From assembly GCA_949710005.1 (NCBI GenBank), contig OX453279.1, forward strand, positions 23,053,009 to 23,117,008: DNA of 64,000 nucleotides, written 5' to 3'. Origin of the DNA: Ricordea florida (taxonomy: Eukaryota; Cnidaria; Anthozoa; Corallimorpharia; Ricordeidae). The translations under genes and the position numbers were made by a program. A model generated the notes under the pieces. It saw only the letters and a list, made by a program, of their open reading frames with translations. It was not told the origin of the DNA and did not search any database. Positions 58,880 to 64,000 of the stretch are shown here, piece by piece; within the stretch, counting starts at the first letter, position 1, and every line of letters begins with the position of its first letter.

Positions 58880-59215
58880 CATTGTTTTGAACGTTGACAT
58901 TTCATGGAATGAACTGATGAGGACTACCGCTCAGGTTGTCGAAAGGTCAGTCAACGTCATCAACAACCAGGGTTTTCAACAGTTTTGTGAAGTAGCGGAC
59001 ATATTTCAGAAAGCACTAGACGTGACCGTTTTCACGGTCGCCGCAAGGCGCCTTGTGAGCACCGAAAAACCCTCACAAATTGGTCTCAAAGTAACGGACA
59101 TGGAATGGGAAACGACCGAACGAAACGTCCGACCTCCGGCTTAAACGAAAACCCTGGTTCAACAGCAGTTCTTTTCAGACCTACTTACACCCAGACGATC
59201 AAACTGAACACAGTT
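58880..59215 (+). mobile_element. Penelope-like or related repeat with ribozyme-like core
   Basis: Same family as the minus-strand repeat near 38290-38440: CCGCTCAGGTTGTCGAAA followed by GTCAGTCAACGTCATC, and further on ACCCAGACGATCAAACTGA. No reverse transcriptase is preserved here. Confidence 0.4.
58905..58965 (+). ncRNA. Hammerhead ribozyme-like motif, degenerate
   Basis: CTGATGA (58914-58920) and GAAA (58941-58944) are the two invariant boxes of a hammerhead core. Between them GACTACC and GGTTGTC can form stem II with one mismatch around GCTCA. GTC at 58956-58958 could be the cleavage triplet after a very short stem III, as in Penelope-type ribozymes. Stem III has a G-G mismatch, so activity is doubtful. 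Confidence 0.4.
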
Positions 59216-59449
59216 AGTAGAGCGGACTACTATGAATTCAACAAACAACTGACCTACATTTTTTCTATTAGCTTCTTCCTAAACCTACAAGATACCCAAA
59301 GTACTCCAGCAAGAAGGACGAAACAGAGAATTAACTCCGAGTGTAAACGTTTATAGTGCTGCAAGTCACTTCCTGAAATTTCCAAATGAGCGTTAGCTCT
59401 TCAAAAGAAAATAAGTTGAATTAAACAAACAGGGAAAAATTTCTTTGAC

Positions 59450-59605
59450 CTCCGTGGGAACCGAACCCACGACCTTCAGAACAGATCTGCCGATGGTCTC
59501 CCGACTGAACTACGAGACCAGACGAGACGAAGACGTAGGTAATTCAGTTTTTTGTGTCTCGTGTGGCTCTTCTCTCAATACAGAGTTTCACGCTCAGTGG
59601 GAATT
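59450..59605 (-). repeat. tRNA-derived SINE
   Basis: The minus strand shows GTAGTTCAGTCGGGAGACC (A-box) and GTGGGTTCGGTTCCCAC (B-box, with a well-paired T-arm). The tRNA-like part is followed by extra SINE body, so this is not called a tRNA gene. Confidence 0.55.
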
Positions 59606-59841
59606 TTAGGAAGTGATGTGCAGCACTTTAATTTACACTCAGAGTTCGGTGTAGAATCTTTCACAATGGCGGGGCAAAGATTGACAATTGGCCAATTGTT
59701 TTACGTTTTGCTAAAGCTTTGGCTATAAACTGAGAAATACAACGCACCTTCAAGGAAATAAACAAATGTAGTCGGTTCAATGGAAGTGAGAGTGACTTTA
59801 AAACCCGACAGTGGCGCAGCTCTCATCAGCGTCTTATTTGA

Positions 59842-60426
59842 CTGAACACTAAATGATGCCGATACATTGTCGACAGAACTAGCGACTTGCGTGTGTTGTT
59901 TGTTATACCGTCCTCTACTTCGATCGCGAGATCTTAAAAAAGCTGCTACGTTTAACACCGTTTTCCATCGCCATGGAATTTGACATTCACACCCGAGGTT
60001 CTGTCGTACTGGGCCGGGTTGCTCGAAGCAAGGTTAAGGCAACCCAGGGTTAGTGCGAAATTTAAATGCAGATATGAGAGATTAAAAGCACATTCAGTAT
60101 AATTCTTTTTGAATACTATTTGACGATGGTATGCTCTGACAAAAAAATGGATAAAGTTATCGGTGAAAATGCTTTTTAACAAGAGGAAACGAAACCAGGG
60201 TTAAAATTTAACGCCAAGTCAGCGCTAGTCGGCCTTCGAACAATCGGCCCCTGAACACTAAATGATGCAGATACATTGTCCACAGAACTAGGAACATTCG
60301 TGTGTTGTTTGTTATACCGTCCTCTACTTCGATCGCGAGATCTTAAGAAAGCTGTTACGTTTAACAACGTCAGTTCTCCATCGCCATGGAATTTGATATT
60401 CACACCCGAGGTTCTGTCCTACTGGA
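59842..60426. repeat. 170-bp direct duplication flanking a MITE
   Basis: 59842-60010 and 60251-60426 match (CTGAACACTAAATGATG through GAGGTTCTGTC) with a few changes and a small indel. Between them sits a TIR element, about 60011-60251, with ends GGGCCGG..TTGCTCGAAG and CTTCGAACAATCGGCCC. Confidence 0.7.
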
Positions 60427-60483
60427 GTTGAAAATACCGTAAATATTTACATCACGAGTGCATGCGTCTTTGAAATTATTTTA

Positions 60484-63400
60484 CTAAAGTAAACCATCCA
60501 GATAACTGGCAAATCTGTCCAGTTCATCACCAGATGCCTTGGAGAACGGACTGCTTAGTTTGTGGACCTCCACTGCTCCGCTCTCGTACGCTAGAACCTG
60601 GGACAAAACACGAAGAACACAAAAAGGGTTAGTGCAGTGGAGAGCGCTCGCGTCTCAGCCCTTTGACCCGTATTCAAACCCCGAGATCTCATGTGGGTTG
60701 ATTTGTTGTATGTTCTCTCATTGTCCTTCGGGTTTTCTCCGGTCTCTCCGGTTTTCTTCCCCACATGACGAACAGCACATCTAAATGCCAATTTATTATG
60801 GATTCTACGAGCATTTTTTTGCTTTTTCACGCTTAAACGCGCTAGAAAGTGATAAAAGTATTAGCTATTGCAATGACAGAGCACTTAATAGTGCAAAACG
60901 AGTGCAAATGTGACACTGCATACACATTCGTTTCCGCGGTTTTACTAAAACATGCCCCCCCTAAAATCTGTGTTTCCACAGAGATTTACAGAGGAATATT
61001 TCTGTAAAAAAGAGTGTTTCAACAGGTATCCAAGCATGTCAGAGTGTGTGATTTCCTTTATCTTTGCCTGTAAATTCTCAAGACGCTTGATGTCACAGCA
61101 CATCTAATCTACAACGCGTCGTGCTTTCAAAACTCTTCAGGGTATTTCCTACGTGAATAAACACTATCGACACATTTTGATGCAATGAGTGATACAATGA
61201 GTGCATTTGGGAACCTACGCCATTACGCGGAGCGAACAACTAAGCTTTATCCCTGAGTAAGCTTCAGTACAGACCAAGCTATTTATATGTTGAAAGTTGC
61301 CGACAGAACCTGTTTACGCCATGCTCTCTCTATTCCAATATGCGTTATATTTTTCTCTATGGAAAAAGGAACTGTCGGGCACTGATTGGGTTATAGCAAC
61401 CAGGTTGGCGCGAAAAAGGTTTTAAAAATGACTAGGTCGATAAAAATGTTCACTCAAAGGGAGAGTAAGGAAGCTGCTTGCTCCAGGTAATGCGCACCTT
61501 GTGCATTAAAATAGGAAGCGAGTAGAAACGACAGTGGATGCACATACCAGTTCTGGGCTTCGGCCCGGTATTCCAATTCCTGATGCAGAGTAATCACTGG
61601 ACAAATCGAAGGAGACAACCCTGTAATAAGTCAAGATAGAGACAAAGTTAACAGGAAAGCCGCATCAGGTGAAAATCTGTTCTTCATTTCTCGCTGCTGT
61701 CTTGTACCTATTCAAATTCAATTCTTAGACCTCAAGAAGGCATTTGATACTGTTAATAATCAGATACTTATTGACAAATTAAACTTTTATGGTATCCGTG
61801 GTATTCCTCTAGTTTGGCTCACCAGCTATTTAGACAACCGACAACAGTATGTTATGGTCAATGGTCATGTTTCTTCTAATAATACTGTTGTGTGTGGGGT
61901 CCCTCAAGGTTCTGTTCTTGGCCCCTTATTATTCCTCCTATACATCAATGATCTTTTTCTTTATATAATTCCCTCTTTCTACCTTATATCAACTATTGTA
62001 ACCTCATCTGGGCATCTACATATGCCTCCTACCTTGAACCCCTCTATCTACTCCAAAAGAAAGCCATTCGAATTATCACCTTTTCTCCTCCAATAACTCG
62101 TTCTAAGCCTCTTTTTTCGAAGCTTAATATTCTTTCGCTCCATTCACTTTATAAATTTCATGTTTCCTGTTTTGTATTCTCACACTTTAATCGCCTTTTA
62201 CCTTCCTCTCTTTCCTCCCTCCTCCACTTTAATCGTGATTTTCATGATTATCTAACTCGTTCTCGTTTCAAATTGCATAAAATGTCTCTTAGGTATCAAT
62301 TTGCGATTAGTTCCCAATCCCCGACTATTTGGAACGATATCCCCTTGACTGTCTGTGAAAGCCTTACCACTACTAACTTCAAAAAGAAACTAAAACTTTA
62401 CTTTTTAAGCCTAAATTGAACTAGCGCAGGATTCTCATAGCTTATTGTTAGTTTATTTGTCACCAGTTATGAACTGTTATAGGACTATTATAGGACTGCA
62501 TGCATGTAAACTTATTTAATTTCAGTTTTGTACCTTGTTTTAGTTTTGTAGTTTAGCCTACAGTCTTCATCTCTATATAAAATAATTTCTGTCATTCTGA
62601 CCACAGGCCGTATAAGCCCCCGGCTTTGGCTTTACTGAGTTTGTACCATATGAGCGATAGAATAATAAAGTTAAAAGTTAAACCAAAAGCTATTTCGAAA
62701 AGAAAAGACTCATAAGAGGCTCTCGGCTTAGAAATTACTCTACGTAGTGAAAGACCGCGCATGATTCATTTGCGTTTTTAATTTCGTGTTACATGTAAAC
62801 AAGCGACTCACTGAATTCTATCAAAATGGAGCAGCGCAAGGAACCTTTGCATTTTTTCGACAATAAATATCGCTTCAATGTAGCATGATATCACTTGAGT
62901 CATACCGATATCCAATTTAAAATATCCTCACTTTCACTTTGTTTGCAAATAGTATATAAAAAAATACATATTTTTTTATTTACCCTCGGCAGTGGTTATA
63001 GCACTAAGGTTAGAGGGGTCGAGCAAATGCGTAAATAAATCAGGTGAAGTATATAAACTTCAGCTGGCTATTAACAAGCGTGGTCGACGATTTGAAACTC
63101 GAGATGACCGAGTCACAAATCCGGTAAGAAGTCATGACGGGAGATGAAGTCGGGATGACCAGATTTCCGGCGCCCTGACCATAAAAGTTTGTTTTTTTAA
63201 GCTTGACAATGTTCGCTAAATAGTTTACCCTGCAGTCAAAATAGATCCGTTTAGTTCCTCGGGAAACCAAACGAGAAATGAACTCGTGTTTATTGAAAAC
63301 GTACCGTCCATGTTTGAATTTCTCCACTGCCACGGGGCCTTGAATACTCTTAAGCAAGTCCCTAAAATTGAAAGAGCAAACTCAAGAGAGTTTATTCTAC

Positions 63401-63802
63401 GACTGAGCTGTACCAATACGTGAAGACGCATTCTAATTAGTTCTACACGAGCAGAAACCAGCAACATTTTGGGGCGAAAAACACCCATCTTCAGCCATAA
63501 AGCATTTTCAATTTATTATTGTTCCTTTTGTAGTTGTTGTTGTTGTTGTTATTATAGTCGTTGTTTTTGATGTTCTTTTTGTTATCGTTGTTGTTGTTGT
63601 TATCGTTGTAAATGGTCATGACATTGGTAGTGGTGGTGATAATTGCTAATATCGTTGCCACTGTGTTAGAGCGTTTCTTACCAAACATGCAAACATGAAT
63701 TTGCATCCAGCACGTAGAACACACTGGGTTTGCTGCGAGACCACTGCAACGATACCACTGCACTGCCATCTGTGGCACTAGACCAAGTAGAGAGCGGAGT
63801 TT
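60484..63802 (-). CDS. DYNC2I1: WD-repeat protein C-terminus, DYNC2I1/WDR60-like (partial)
   Basis: The last four exons of a minus-strand gene whose start lies beyond the window: 63802-63682, 63361-63305, 61620-61548, 60597-60484 (stop TAG at 60486-60484). All have AG/GT borders and phases 2,2,0 that agree. The joined frame reads as a final beta-propeller blade: [16 protein letters not shown], then [18 protein letters not shown] and [15 protein letters not shown], ending in [14 protein letters not shown]. The order SLQWS-R-x-VFxVLD-HVWDLL matches what I recall of the C-terminus of the dynein-2 intermediate chain WDR60, a retrograde intraflagellar transport subunit; another WD protein is possible. 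A LINE fragment and a SINE sit in its introns. It is probably unrelated to the CDPS cluster and marks its boundary. Confidence 0.65.
60615..60790 (+). repeat. tRNA-derived SINE
   Basis: GGTTAGTGCAGTGGAGAGCG (A-box) and GTATTCAAACCCC (B-box-like), followed by a body with CTCTCCGGTTTTC. It lies in the last intron of the WD-repeat gene. Confidence 0.6.
61700..62690 (+). mobile_element. Truncated LINE (CR1/L2-like) with RT fragment
   Basis: The frame at 61720-61965 carries reverse-transcriptase motifs: [20 protein letters not shown] and [19 protein letters not shown]. An internal deletion then removes the FADD region, and the typical C-terminal tail follows in another frame up to about 62418 ([13 protein letters not shown] then stop). 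The 3-prime end has an AGTTAAAAGTTAAA tail. It is antisense within the WD-repeat gene intron. Confidence 0.85.
63491..63640. repeat. GTT/TTG microsatellite region
   Basis: Imperfect GTTGTT runs (about 63533-63605) in the WD-repeat gene intron. They produce an Asn-rich minus-strand frame that is not a gene. Confidence 0.75.
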
Positions 63803-63930
63803 CTGCCGAGTACAAGCAGTATTAAAGCTGAGAAACGATCATGGCCGCTCCGCTTAGAAGTTGAACAGGGAAGAGGGTCTCTACATGGCTGCATTGACAC
63901 AATAAACCAAATCACGTACCCAAGAACAGT

Positions 63931-63953
63931 GGGGGGGGGGGGGGGGGGGGGGG
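63931..63953. repeat. Poly(G) tract
   Basis: A run of more than 20 G residues broken by one A, followed by GGATGGAGGGGGC. Length is uncertain because such runs are prone to sequencing error. Confidence 0.7.
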
Positions 63954-64000
63954 AGGGATGGAGGGGGCAAGAGGGCACGTGTCCAATCACTAGTTAAAAC

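Noticed and set aside
59465-59540. Functional tRNA gene on the minus strand
   Set aside because: A- and B-box motifs are good, but I cannot form a convincing acceptor stem, and SINE body sequence follows. The other tRNA-like stretches fail likewise.
60484-63802. WD-repeat gene as part of the CDPS cluster
   Set aside because: Its recognisable blades point to a ciliary dynein subunit or similar housekeeping WD protein; nothing links it to cyclodipeptide metabolism.

Overview
The window is animal nuclear DNA, most likely from an anthozoan cnidarian such as a stony coral or sea anemone. It is AT-rich, its genes are split by GT-AG introns, and it is crowded with tRNA-derived SINEs, foldback MITEs, a hAT element, LINE pieces and minisatellites. 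The taxon is an inference: the only animal cyclodipeptide synthase (CDPS) I know to have been characterised is from the sea anemone Nematostella, and this window carries a tandem array of that family.

Layout. (1) 3585-10557, + strand: a seven-exon MFSD8/CLN7-like major facilitator transporter of 475 aa. (2) 15158-29473, + strand: three tandem CDPS genes. Copies 1 (15158-18696) and 2 (24004-26096) are intact three-exon genes for 248-aa enzymes. Copy 3 (28468-29473) has an early frameshift and no third exon, so it is a pseudogene. Two antisense exon-1 relics lie at 19073-19124 and 27543-27649. (3) 30395-39743, + strand: an eight-exon cytochrome P450 of 479 aa with a normal haem-Cys motif but an altered I-helix. 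(4) 55808-41385, - strand: a second MFS transporter of 473 aa with the same seven exons and intron phases as the first; its introns hold a 54-bp minisatellite, foldback elements and a hAT transposon. (5) 63802-60484, - strand: the last four exons of a WD-repeat protein that looks like DYNC2I1/WDR60, running off the right edge. It is probably an ordinary housekeeping neighbour.

How the genes may work together. CDPSs use two aminoacyl-tRNAs to make a cyclic dipeptide. In bacteria they often sit beside tailoring P450s and MFS exporters, as in Bacillus yvmC-cypX with yvmA. Here an animal locus has the same trio: transporter, CDPS array, P450, transporter. I infer a candidate animal cyclodipeptide biosynthetic and transport cluster. 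The gene structures are read from the sequence with consistent splice phases. That the genes share a pathway is inference from proximity.

The remaining DNA is intergenic or intronic and dominated by short inverted-repeat elements, several with intact target-site duplications, and two large minisatellites inside P450 intron 3 and transporter-2 intron 5.
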